From: Isoetes taiwanensis
Lineage: Eukaryota > Streptophyta > Lycopodiopsida > Isoetales > Isoetaceae
Length of the DNA: 64,000 nucleotides
NCBI GenBank assembly: GCA_021234155.1
Contig: JAJEKV010000018.1
Span: forward strand, 13,807,552 to 13,871,551
Reading direction: 5' to 3'
Under the pieces are notes generated by a model, which made no database searches, was not told where the DNA came from, and saw only the letters and a program-made list of their open reading frames with translations. Position numbers and translations under genes: made by a program. Of this stretch, positions 1 through 10,661 are shown in pieces (position 1 is the stretch's first letter; each line of letters begins with the position of its first letter).

Positions 1-1277
1 GATGCTTCAAAGAATCAAGTTCCACTGGTAAGCGAGGGATTTCCACAAGATTCTCTGATGTTGGATGCTCGAAAGAGTCATGGGCACACAAAGAGTGCAA
101 GGGTTGGTGATGAGGAGAATTCGTTGGAAAGGACAATGCGAGAATTGTTAGCTGAGATCAAAAAGTTCAATGATCGAAAGGTCTCTGAGAGCACAAAATT
201 TAACAGCCATAAGGTAGCACGTCGACCCCGACATGATGAGCCAACGAATAGCGATGGTTCAAAGTCTCGAGATTCCTCGCCTGATGGGAGTTCTCCAGAT
301 GGAGGGGATAATTCTGATGGTTCTGACAGGGATAAAGGGATAAAAAGCAAACTGCTAAAAAGAAGTTTCCGAAAGATCCTAAGGAAGTTCTTACATTTTT
401 TAAGGGCGAACGTGATGGTGTCTCGCTGTTTCCGAAAGATCCTAAGGAAGTTCTTACATTTTTTAAGGGCGAACGTGATGGTGTCTCGCTGTTGCGGTGG
501 ATAACAAAGATGGAGGATTTCTTTCAAGAACATGGTCATTCAGAGGAGCGGAAGTTGTATTGGGCCCGTTGTCAATTGGAGGGGGAACCAGTCTTGTGGT
601 GGTCTACTGTTTTGAAGGAAGAACGTGATGCAGGATATCCTGTTGTTACTTGGGCACGTATGCAAAAATTGCTCAAGCGGGAATTTCTTCCCGATGATTT
701 TGAGGATGATCTTAAATATCAGTGGCAAACTTTACGTCAGAGAGGGGATGAAACAGTGAAAGATTTTACGAGTCGGTTTAACTCCTTGCTCAGTCTTCTT
801 CCAGGGAATTTTCTTTTATTAAGTTGTTGCGGCCCAAAACTTTACAACAAGCTCGCACGATGGCTTTAGCTCATGAGGCTCACAACACTCGGGCACAATC
901 CGAGTCCCACAAGAGGTGGCAAGAGTCTGTCTACAGTCTCGGTGATGACTTCAAAAGCTGACCTTCCACAAGATTCCAAACAACAAAATTCAACATCTGA
1001 CTGTTTGGGCAAGCGGGAATTCCGCTCTTTTGATTGTTATAATTGTGGTAAACCTGGGCACTTCGCTCGGGATTGTACTTATAATGCTAAGCAGCCACGC
1101 TCTGATCAGGACCCGCGTCCACGAGGTGGCAATAAAGAAGACAGCCGAAGAGATAAAAGATCTATTCGGGGCTCTGAAGCTGCGGAAATTGAGGACAATT
1201 GTTTTTTTTCCCCGGTGGGTAGCCACCAAGATCTGTGTAGACAGATCTCCGGCCTGGTAGGTCGAGGACCAAGTTAA
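1..1277 (+). pseudogene. Broken gag (gypsy-type Retrotrans_gag plus CCHC knuckle), copy 1
   Basis: Three overlapping frames make up one gag: a charged Ser/Asp-rich N-terminal part (58-504), the capsid-like Retrotrans_gag core around WITKMEDFFQEHGHSEERK (492-869), and a C-terminal part (873-1277) with the zinc knuckle CYNCGKPGHFARDC. Gag would form the particle that packages element RNA. Frame changes near 490 and 870 mean no single protein can be made from this copy. Adjacent LTRs and lack of pol say the element relied on proteins from a relative. Confidence 0.75.
365..490 (+). repeat. 63-bp tandem duplication inside gag
   Basis: Two near-perfect 63-bp units (365-427 and 428-490) starting GTTTCCGAAAGATCC. 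The unit is a multiple of three. A diverged version of the same duplication is in copy 2 near 11190-11325, so it predates the split of the two copies. Confidence 0.85.
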
Positions 1278-1656
1278 GCGGTCTAGGAGCATGATGCTTT
1301 CGGCCTTGGGAGGAGTCTAATCCCCAAGAGGTATTAGCAAGACTATCTTGGCAAGGTACAATTGTGCCTTGAATAGGCAAGAGTCCAAGAGGGCGTGGCA
1401 TCGGTTGGTAGCGATGGATAGGCCGTATGGGTTGGAGTCATGACCCCAAACATACAGTGACCTTTGTACATTGTCTTTTCGGCCAAAAGATGATGGGATA
1501 CAGCCGAGAAAAGGAAAGGTGATGGGTGGCGAGTCCATCACTTTCCTTTGCCCTTTGTAGTTTGCCTAAGTTCGAGGAACTTAGAGTCGATTTCTTGTGT
1601 GATTCTGGCATTGGGAAGCACAATAACGAGAACGATTGTCTTTTACCCCGGTGGGC

Positions 1657-2020
1657 TATTCGATCCCGAGCTAGAGTCTAAAATATGTAACAATCGGCAG
1701 GGATGCTTTATTGGGCAATGACCAATTAAGGCCGGAGGGAAAAAGGCTAAAGAGAGAGCCTGACTTATAAATAGAGAAGAGGACTTATAGAGAAGAGGAC
1801 TTATAAATAGGGAGGAGGACTTATGAATAGGGAAGTGGACATATGAATAGGGAAGTACGTTGAAGGAAGGGAGGTGTGTTTTGGCGATTGGCTTTTCTTT
1901 GTCTCTCTACACTTTCGGGGGTGAATCTCGAGGATTCTATGGTTGGGTGGAGAGTTCGCCTTTTCCTGCCGTGTGTGCTAGGATAAGAACTTAACTCGAT
2001 TTGAGTTGGATTAAGTAACA
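1657..2020 (+). repeat. 3' LTR of gag-only element, copy 1
   Basis: About 364 bp matching the LTRs at 10236-10600 and 12488-12852, ending GTAACA. It contains a short tandem array of a unit like GAGGACTTATAAATAGGGA (about 1765-1855), giving several TATAAATAG boxes in a row. Those may be the core promoter, which is inference. Confidence 0.75.
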
Positions 2021-2296
2021 ACTTCTACCTTCATCAGCGGCAACCCAGTGCACGGGACTTAAAAGGGGAATCCAAATTTGATCCATGCTTCACTCTCAAT
2101 ACTGGACTCATTCTAATGGGAAGTAACTCAAATTGGGCTCTCAGGTCGCCCCCCCTCCGACGTGGCACAATCCCAGCCCTCCAATCCAAGCACGGAGGGC
2201 GGATATCGGCGACACAAAGGGTCTGTATAATCTGATCTACCCCATTTTACGAGATCTTGTACAATGTCTGCAAAGCATGGTAAATCTTGAGCGTAG
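2021..2296. repeat. Host tandem-repeat unit 1, left part
   Basis: 2021-2140 matches 9025-9150 and 12853-12975. 2244-2301 matches 9625-9675 (TACAATGTCTGCAAAG). Copia element A interrupts the unit at 2302, and it resumes at 7376. No gene seen. Confidence 0.7.
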
Positions 2297-2301
2297 ATCC
2301 A

Positions 2302-2559
2302 TGTTAGAATAGTATAATGTGATATATAAAGTTGTAACTTAACGTTGTACCCCATGGGGCATTTTATATTAGCCCATGGGTCCCCCCATTCTTTACCCTT
2401 TTCCCTATTTGCCACCCAACATGAGGACGTGGCACATATATATATGTACACCTTATGAGTTAGGGTAATATATAAGTTTCTTGCTCCTCCTTTGTTACTT
2501 AGTCGTCTCCTCTTCTCTCCATAGTGTTTTGTTGTTCAGATCATCTTCTCCACTCAACA
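2302..2559 (+). repeat. 5' LTR of Copia A
   Basis: 258 bp, TG...CA ends. It contains an ATATATATAT stretch and TAATATATAAG box that could be the promoter. The PBS begins directly after it at about 2560. Confidence 0.93.
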
Positions 2560-2874
2560 TTAGGTATCGAGGCGGTGTTCCATCCTTGGGTGCTTCATTA
2601 CGTGTAGGAGAGGAAGTATTTTGAGAAGGTTTTTTACGCCTTGTGGAAAACAGAGCGATTTTAACCCTAACTTGTGTTTGAGCCTAGAGAGAAGCATTCT
2701 TAAGCATTCTTACGTTATGGAGAGTTGCATGCAAATGCACAACCAAGCTAAAAGCGCCCTTGAGTGTAAAATCGAAAAGATTTCTTGCAGCAAACTTTGC
2801 ATATTGCCTTGCATGTTGAAGATAGAGTAGGGGTTTGCAGATTTGTGGCGTTGATTAGAAGAAGCTTGTGTTTT

Positions 2875-5800
2875 TTCACAATGGACAGCTGGAAAAGGTG
2901 TTCATGAATGAAAAGTTCTTGCTTAAAGGCAAGAACTACTCTATTTGGAAGGAGAAGATGACTTTGGCACTTGATCTTCTTTGGAGTTTGGGACGTAGTA
3001 GCCGGTGAAGACCAAAATGAGGATGACAAATGGGAGGAGTTGAACAAAAAGGCCATGCTGCTCATCAAACTTGCAAAGTGGATGATTCCATGCAAAGGCA
3101 CATACTTGGAGTGAAAAGTGCTAGTGAAGCTTGGCAGATTTCAACAAATCTATGAGACCAAGAATCATACAAGGAAGCAAAATGTTAAGAAACCAGCTTA
3201 ACAGTCTAAAGTTAAGAGAATGTAAAGATGTGAGTGACTTCATTGCGAAGATCACGTAAATTGCTGCACAATTGGCTTCTATTGGAGTTGAAGTTGAAGA
3301 GGCCGAGCTCCTAAATGCCATATATCAAGGAGCACCTGAATATGAGCACTTCCTTGATGCTTTTCAAGCACGGGAGAGTGAGCCTAGCTTGAAGAGCTTG
3401 CAGCAGCCCCTACGCAAAAGTTTTGAGATCACAAATCTTGGAACAAACGGGCGAGGTTAATTTCAGCCAATCAAGAAGAAATTTCAGCCAATCAAGAAGA
3501 AGGGGGCAGGGTCGAGGAAATTGGAGAAATTTCCAACACCAAGAAGAAGGTACCACCAAGACTGATTCTCAATCTCATCCGGTCTCAAACGAGGAGAACG
3601 AGGAGAACCTCAACGAGGAAGAGGCCATGAAAGAGGCCGCATGCGAATAGAGGGGAGAGGAGAACGTTGGAGTTCATACTCCAACAAAAATATCAAATGC
3701 TATTGTTGTGATGAAGTTGGCCATATGGTAAATGATTGCCCTCTAAAGAAGAGTATATTGAAGATGAAACTTGAAAAGGAGTCGCATTACCTTGAAGAAG
3801 GGTCACCGTCAAGCTCAAAGGAGAAAACCTCTACGGCTGCACAAGATTTTGCAATGTTCGTAGATGAAGTCGATCATGTAAGATACAAGTCTGATAGGTG
3901 TGTTGCTTGTTTGGATAGTGGCTGCTCAACTCATGTAACGGTGATGAATCCCTTTTCTCAAAATTCACAAAGTATGATGGAGATAAAATTCTTTTTAGGA
4001 GATGATTCCTCGCTAGCAATAGAAGGGAATGGAAATGTAAGAGTGAAAGGAGAAGGAGACGCCATTGTGACATTTCAAAATGTCAAACTTGTACCAGATT
4101 TGAAGAGAAATCTGCTTTTCATTTGCTTGCATTACTCGTAAAGGGCTTCAAAGTTTTCTTTGATGAAGATGAAGCAATAATTTTTCAGCCAAGTGAAGAA
4201 TTCATGAAGATGATTAGAAATATGAAGGTGATTGCTCGTGCAAGAAGAGAAGGCAATTTATATAAAATGGAGATTGTCCCTGCCCAAAATCAGGCCAATA
4301 TAGTAGCAGGTAGCAGTGTAGAGATTTGGCACAAAAGATATGGCCATATCAGGTTATGGAAGTTTGTTTACGCTGTCCCAAAGAAGAAAATGTGCATGGT
4401 TTACCTCAAATACATGATGAAAAACAGGTTTGTGAGCCTTGTGTTCTTGGAAAAACAGCATAGGGTTCCGTTTCCTCAAGAATCAATATAGAGCGCAAAA
4501 ACCTTTGGAATTAGTGCATGCTGACCTTTGCGGCTTTATGCCAACAAAATCCATTGGTGGATCCTTATATTTCTTCTTGTTAGTGGACGATTACTCAAGA
4601 AGAATGTGGGTTTATTTTCTGAAAACAAAATCAGAGGCCTTTTATCATTTCAAAGTCTTCAAGGAAGAAGTGGAATCCAAACAGGGCAGAAAAATACTCA
4701 CGTTAAGGACCGATGAATGGAGGAGAATTTTGTCCACAAAGTTTGAACAATTTTGTGAAGACAATGGGATCAAAAGGCAATTGACAACGCCTAAGCTCTC
4801 CACAACAAAAACGGAGTAGTAGAAAGGCGCCAATAGGACAATTTGCGAAATGGCAAATTGCCTAATGGCTCAATGGAAGATGCCGCATCGTTTTGGGCTG
4901 AAGCGGTACTCAATCTGCAGGTGTATTTGCTGAATAGAGCGGGGACGAGAGTTCTAGATGGAAAGACTCCACATGAGGTTTATTACAAAAGAAAGCCGGT
5001 GTGAATCATTTCTAAGCGTATTTGGATGTAAAGCATATGCGCATGTCTTTAAGGAGGATGGCAGGAAGAAATTTGATGACAAAGCAAGAGTTTGCACCAT
5101 GCTTGGGTATAGTTTGAGGGCTAAGGCCTACAGATTATGGGATCCTGCTAAGCAGAAAATCATTGTCTCGCGTGACGTCACATTTGATGAGAACAACTGC
5201 AGGTCCAATATCAGTCACCGATCAGCAAGAGCAAGAGGAGGAAATATTTGAATTTCCACTTAAATGGCAACAAGATGAAGGATCAGATCAAAACAGGCCT
5301 GTTACGCCTCAATGTCAACCAAGAGTTTGGCCCGATAAAGTGCTTACCTATGAAAGAAGAGCAGGTAAAGAAGTAGCAAAAGAAGATATTGTTGAAAAGC
5401 CAACAGCAAAGTCCGATACAACTCACCTGAAAGTAAAATCAGCCCCTAGTACCAATGTGGCACCTTGGGCACAAAGACCTTTTACAAGAAGTCAAGGCAG
5501 TATTGAGTCCGAAACAAGCGCAGCAGCTCATCAATGCAATTTTGCCAATATTCATGAACTCATTTCATTTGAAGATGCCGGACATTCTAAGGAATGGAAG
5601 GACGAATGGATGAGGAGTACAAATCCATACTAGTCAACAATACATGGGAATTGGTACCAAGACCAAAGGATAGAAATGTCATTGGATGCAAATGGGTCTA
5701 TAAGCTAAAGTATAATGCAGATGGGACTGTTCAAAGGCACAAAGCCAGGCTGGTGGCAAAAGGTTTTGCTCAAAGAGAAGGGGAAGATTACTTAGACACC

Positions 5801-7075
5801 TATGCTCCGGTAGCCAAAATGGAAAACAAGAGAGGTTATCCATATAAACTTGCGGCTCAATTTGGATGGAAGTTGTATCAACTTGATGTGAAAAGCGCTT
5901 TCTTGAACGGAGAGCTCAAGGAGTTGGTCTATTTGGAGCAACCCCCTGATACAAGCACGAAGGTAACGATTTTGTTTGCAAACCTAACAAAGCATTATAT
6001 GGGCTAAAAAAGTCATCTCGGGCTTGGTATTCCAAACTTGATAGTTACTTATTGAGCAAAAACTTTGTAAGGAGCAAAGTCAGATTCTAGCCTCTACATT
6101 AAGCATGATGGTGATGACATTACTTTGATTGTAGTATATGTAGATGATCTCATTGTCACGGGCGCTTCTCTCAAGTTGATTCAACATGAGATAAAACAAT
6201 TTGGAGAGTACTTTGACATGACAAATCTTGGAGAGTTACACTACTTCTTGGGCATTGAAGTGAAGAAGGCTGCCAATGGAATTTTTATTTGTCGAAAAAG
6301 TATGCAGCAGATCTACTAAGGAAATTCCACATGGAGACTGCCAAACCAGCTTCTACGCCAATGGAGGTTGGCATTAAACTTTCTCGCCCATGAGAAAGGT
6401 GCAAAATCATTTGATGCAACACTCTACGGGGCATTAGTAGGAAGCTTGAACTATCTCACCGTGACCAGACCTGATATATCATTTATGCGGTAGGAGTATT
6501 GAGTAGATTTTGGCTAATCCTACTCAAACACATTGATTGCTTTGCTAAGAGAGTCTTTGAGATACATCAAGGGAACACATGATTTTGGTATCCTCAGTAT
6601 GAATCAAATAGTCACTTGATGTAGTTGGATACACAGACTCGATATGGCTGGTTGTGTGGACACGAGAAGATCCACAAGTGGTTATGCATTCTCAATTGGA
6701 AATGGTCTTTGTAACTTGGAAAAGTAAGAGACAAAGCACCGCTTGCAATTAGCAATCGCTGAAGCGTAATATAAAGGTTGTAGCATTGCGGATGTGAATC
6801 CGCTTTGGATTCAAAAATTCATGGAAGAAATTGGGGTTCACGACCAGCAGACCCACTTGCATATTCACCGATAATATGAGCGACATACGCATTGCAAACA
6901 ATCCTCGCTTTTCCATGGCGTAACTAAGCACATTGAGACTACCTACCATTTTGTACGCGAGAAAAAGTTGAGAATGGAGAAATTGATATCCAATACCGCA
7001 GTCGAAGATCGATTGCGATATCTTCACAAAACCATTAGGAAAAGCCAAGTTTGAAGATTTCGGTTGGCTCTTGGC
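2875..7075 (+). pseudogene. Broken Copia A gag-pol polyprotein
   Basis: Recognisable pieces in order: gag (about 2880-3650); zinc knuckle CYCCDEVGHMVNDC (near 3700); aspartic protease CLDSGCSTH (3908); GAG-pre-integrase WHKRYGHI (4327); integrase VHADLCGF...VDDYSRR (about 4510-4610); RT start NNTWELVPRPKDRNVIGCKW (5635); RT active site YVDD (about 6137); RNase H to a stop just before the polypurine tract. At least ten frame breaks separate them, mostly small indels when compared with the sister element at 15808-19324. No functional polyprotein is possible as read, although the LTRs are nearly identical. Confidence 0.85.
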
Positions 7076-7116
7076 GTGAGGAAAGAGGAGTCTGGAATAT
7101 CACATTAAAGGGGGAG

Positions 7117-7375
7117 TGTTAGAATAGTATAATGTGATATATAAAGTTGTAACTTAACGTTGTACCCCATGGGGCATTTTATATTAGCCCATGGGTCCCC
7201 CCATTCTTTACCCTTTTCCCTATTTGCCACCCAACATGAGGACGTGGCACATATATATATGTACACCTTATGAGTTAGGGTAATATATAAGTTTCTTGCT
7301 CCTCCTTTGTTACTTAGTGCGTCTCCTCTTCTCTCCATAGTGTTTTGCTGTTCAGATCATCTTCTCCACTCAACA
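7117..7375 (+). repeat. 3' LTR of Copia A, with polypurine tract at 7106-7116
   Basis: 259 bp, matches 2302-2559 except for an inserted G and a T-to-C change near the 3' end. Confidence 0.93.
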
Positions 7376-7735
7376 ATCCATACAAATCAGAGCTGTTTTC
7401 CTGGGCTAAGGACTTTGCTTGGCTGATCTACTTGATATTAGCCTATTTTTGCTGCTGAGTTTCTCATTTGTTAAGTTAGAATGTAGATCGAGAAGGTATT
7501 ATTTGCTCAGGATCATGTGCCGTTCTCTCAGGCCAGAAAGAGATCTAGATATGGTTGCGGTGTAGTAATTCAATAGGCAGGAGGTCAGTGTGCAAGGTCA
7601 GTGTGCACCTAGTTGATTGATAATGTGGATTTAATTGCTGATACTAGATCTTAGGAAGCCCTGAATAGCACAGGAGTGAAGAATCAGTGATGTGTTAAAG
7701 ATATGGAACCTATATTTGAAAAATGTATGTTCGAG
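7376..7735. repeat. Host tandem-repeat unit 1, middle part
   Basis: Matches 9669-10015 (TTTTCCTGGGCTAAGGACTT, later CAGGAGTGAAGAATCAGTGA). Continues the repeat interrupted by Copia A. No coding signal. Confidence 0.75.
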
Positions 7736-7739
7736 TTTT

Positions 7740-8420
7740 AGCATAAGTTCTTGTAAAAGAATATCTTGATAGATTCTCTAAAATTCTACCAAGGTTCTCT
7801 TAAAGGGTTCGTGAGCATTTCTCTAAATTTTATAAAATTCCCTCTAGATTCTATTAGATTTCCCTAGATTCTCCAAGATTCTATGAAGATCCCCTTAGAT
7901 TCTCTTAGATTCATTTAGGTTTTATGAGATTGCTTTAGGTTCCCTTATATTACATGAGATTCAAAGAGATTCTATAAAGATTCCCTTAGATACTCTAAGA
8001 TTTCATCAACATTTTCTTAGATTCCCTTAGGTTTTATGAAGATTCCTTTAGATCCCCCAGATTTTAAGAGATTCCCTTAGGCTTGTAAATATTTTCCTAG
8101 ATTCTCTTACATTTTATAAGATTTTCTTACATTCTATTAGATTCTTCTGGATTCCTTTACATTCTAAGACTTTCTGGAACATTCTAAGACTTTCAATATA
8201 TTCTAGAACTTTCTGGAAGTATTTCCCTACATTCCCGTAGATTCCCCTACATTCTAGAACATTCTAAAACTTATTAGAACAATTTGGAACTTTCTAGAAG
8301 AATTTTCTTAGATCCCCCCTAGATTCTCTTATGTTCTAGAACTTTCTAGAGCCTTCCAGAACATTCTAGAACCTTCTTGAACTAGCTAGAATGTTATAGT
8401 CTATTTTATCTTAATGGGAA
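7740..8420. repeat. Degenerate ATTCT-rich simple array
   Basis: Some 680 bp of loosely repeated 10-14 bp units such as TTCCCTTAGATTCT. From about 8160 on they become TTCTAGAAC/TTTCTGGAAC units. There is no open frame of note. It is absent from the corresponding place in the second host unit (about 10010), so it expanded or inserted in one copy only. Confidence 0.7.
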
Positions 8421-8460
8421 CATTACCCTTAAGTATATTTGAAACATAAATTGTTCATGG

Positions 8461-8545
8461 AATTAACGCTTGGTCTAATGGTTAGAATGAGGGGTTGGGG
8501 GGTCAATGGCCAGGGTTCGAATCCCTCACACAACATAAAAATTTT
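8461..8545 (+). mobile_element. tRNA-derived SINE-like head
   Basis: CTTGGTCTAATGGTTAGAAT resembles an RNA polymerase III A box with D-loop, and GGGTTCGAATCCC about 35 bp later is a near-consensus B box/T-loop. The acceptor stem does not pair and the T stem is imperfect, so a functional tRNA gene is unlikely. A tRNA-derived SINE head or a tRNA pseudogene is the best reading. An A/T-rich stretch follows at 8536. Confidence 0.5.
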
Positions 8546-8574
8546 AAAAGCCTTTTCCTAAGGGATGAGCATTC

Positions 8575-8860
8575 AACTTGGGCCGTAGGATCTTGGACTC
8601 GATCAAGGGTCGAGATCTCACGCAACATGAGCCATAGGATCTATTACATATAATTCCCAAAGTCATGTACACCGTAGGATGTGTCCCAAAGCAACGTGAG
8701 CCGTAGGATCTCGGACCGACGATCAGGATCAGATCAACCTGATCAACCTGGACCGTAAGATCGCGTCTATACAGATTATATGTAAACTCCCAAGCCATCT
8801 GGGCCGTAGGATACGTCCCAAAGCCACGTGAGCCGTCGGATCTCGAACGGACGGTCGGAT
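8575..8860 (+). repeat. GCCGTAGGATC interspersed repeat field
   Basis: Six or so degenerate copies of GAGCCGTAGGATCT (near 8580, 8628, 8670, 8698, 8750, 8803, 8830) spaced 25-75 bp apart, ending in the partly palindromic CGTCGGATCTCGAACGGACG. No coding potential. It may be the body of the SINE-like element at 8461. Confidence 0.55.
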
Positions 8861-8899
8861 AAGCGCGACAAACATAAGAAGATATATAGAGTAGATAGA

Positions 8900-9350
8900 T
8901 AGAGTACACATATGTATATACATATCCATGTACACGTGGTGCCTATTTATTCTAAATGATACTCATTTATCATATGGAATAGTTTGTCTCATACTTTTTG
9001 CTTTGTGAATAGGGACAAAGGCAGTCACTTCTACCTTACCGCGGCAACCAGGTACGGGAAGTTAAAGGGGAATCTAGATTTGATCCATGCTTCACTCTCA
9101 ACACTGGACTCATTCCAATGGGAAGTAACTCAAACTGGGCTCTCAGGTCGCAATCAACTTCCAAGCACCCAATTTTACTTCTTCTCGGACTAATCAAATT
9201 CTCAAGTGCCCTGGGGTTTGGCACCATGTTGGAACTTAGACTAGGCAGAGAAAATCACAAGACAGAAAGGAAGATACAAAAATTTAGATCAAAGATGCTA
9301 ACTCTCTCCAAACCGACTCTTATACATTATATTGTTCATGAATTTACACT
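8900..9350. repeat. Host repeat: end of unit 1 and start of unit 2, with old LTR-like remnant
   Basis: 8910-9024 matches 10025-10230. 9025-9290 matches 12853-13105 and, in part, 2021-2140. The junction near 9018-9045 is uninterrupted, whereas the equivalent junctions carry the gag-only elements. GGCACCATGTTGGAACTTAG near 9220 resembles a reversed PBS joined to an LTR edge, so the unit may derive from an older reversed Copia element. Confidence 0.55.
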
Positions 9351-10235
9351 AGGTGGCTGATGTTTATAGGAATGCATCATGTCATCGCAACAGGTTGGCA
9401 TGATACGCTGAGACTTCAATGGAACAGTTCGCTCCATTTCTCTCATTCTTCTTCTCCCTTTGACCCTTAACACTAACATGGTCAGGTTAGCTTGTTTTGC
9501 ATTCTAAATTGAGAAAAGATTCATAGTTCTCAATGCCAAATATTGTTTTCCTTACAGGAAGGATCTAGCTGACCGGCTTTAAAGGATTGTTGATGTTTAT
9601 GGTCCGATTCAAAGGACATTTTACAGATCTTGTACAATGTCTGCAAAGTATGGTAAATCTTGAGCAGAGATCCATACAAATCAGAGCCGTTTTCCTGGGC
9701 TAAGGACTTTGCTTGGTTGATCTACTTGATATTAGCCCATTTTTTTTTTGTTGGGTTTCTCATTTGTTAAGTTAGAATGTAGATCCAGAAGATATTATTT
9801 GCTCAGGATCATGTGCCGTTCTCTCAGGCCAGAAAGAGATCTACATCTGGTTGCGGTGCAGTAATCCAATAGGCAATAGGCAATAGGCAGGAAGTCAGTG
9901 TGCAGCTAGTTGATCGATGATCTGGATTTAATTGCTGATACTAGATTTCGGGAAGCCCCGAATAGCACAGGAGTGAAGAATCAGTGATGTGTTAAGATAT
10001 GGAACCTATATTTGAACACACACACATGTATATATACATATCCATGTACACGTGGTGCCTATTTATTCTAAATGATACTCATTTATCATATGGAATAGTT
10101 TGTCCCATTTCCCTCTTTCTCTTGCAACTTCTCTCACTGATCCTTAACACTAACACACTTAAAAGAAGCCTGCTCAGCTGTTAGAACCCTCCAAACTTTT
10201 TGATTTGTGAAAGAGGGACAAAGACACTTCACTTT
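9351..10235. other. Host repeat unit 2, no gene seen
   Basis: Contains the copy of the Copia A target region (9600-10015) and a copy of 8910-9024 (10025-10230). Between 9351 and 9600 I see nothing coding. Confidence 0.5.
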
Positions 10236-10600
10236 TTTTACGATTCTGAGCTAGAGTCTAAAAATATGTAACAGTCGCTTAAGGGATGCTTTATTGGGCA
10301 CAGCCAATTAAGGCCAGAGGGAAAAAGGCTAAAGAGAGAGCACAGCTTATAAATAGAGAAGAGGACTTATAGAGAAGAGGACTTATAAATAGGGAGGAGG
10401 ACTTATGAATAGGGGAAGTGGACATATGAATAGGGAAGTACGTTGAAGGAAGGGAGGTGTGTTTTGGCGATTGGCTTTTTGCTGTCTCTCTCTGCTCGGG
10501 GGTGAATCTGAGGATTCTATGGTTGGGTGGAAAGTTCTGCCTTTTCCCTGTTGTGTGCTAGGATAAGAACTTAACTGATTTCAGAGTTGGATTAAATATG
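10236..10600 (+). repeat. 5' LTR of gag-only element, copy 2
   Basis: Matches the LTR at 12488 almost base for base up to GAGTTGGATT (10593); the last few bases differ. It includes the GAGGACTTATAAATAGGGA-type tandem units. GCTACCGAGAGCTGG downstream (about 10606) could be a degraded PBS. Confidence 0.78.
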
Positions 10601-10661
10601 ATTAGCTACCGAGAGCTGGTAATTGAAAGCCGAAGTCCGCACAATCAACCGGCCGGAAGAC

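Larger units (their letters stand above)
1..2020 (+). mobile_element. Gag-only LTR retrotransposon, copy 1 (left-truncated by window)
   Basis: Position 1 matches 10827 of the complete copy at 10236-12852, so the window opens inside the gag region. After gag comes about 370 bp of non-coding internal sequence and then one LTR (1657-2020). No protease, reverse transcriptase, RNase H or integrase motif is seen between gag and the LTR. This fits the non-autonomous gag-bearing class described as TR-GAG elements. The sequence after the LTR (from 2021) is the same as that following the second copy, so the two arose by duplication of one insertion with its flank. Confidence 0.75.
2302..7375 (+). mobile_element. 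Full-length Ty1/Copia retrotransposon A
   Basis: 5074 bp bounded by TGTTAGAATAG and CTCAACA, flanked by a perfect 5-bp target duplication ATCCA (2297-2301 and 7376-7380). The uninterrupted target is visible at about 9669 (GAGATCCATACAAATC). LTRs are 258 and 259 bp and differ by one substitution and one inserted base. A primer-binding site of tRNA-Met type (GGTATCGAGGC) follows the 5' LTR, and a polypurine tract (AAAGGGGGAG) precedes the 3' LTR. Domain order is gag, protease, integrase, RT, RNase H, which is Copia order. Confidence 0.93.

Noticed and set aside
8461-8545. Functional tRNA gene
   Set aside because: Acceptor stem does not pair and anticodon arm is poor; only the A and B boxes are convincing.
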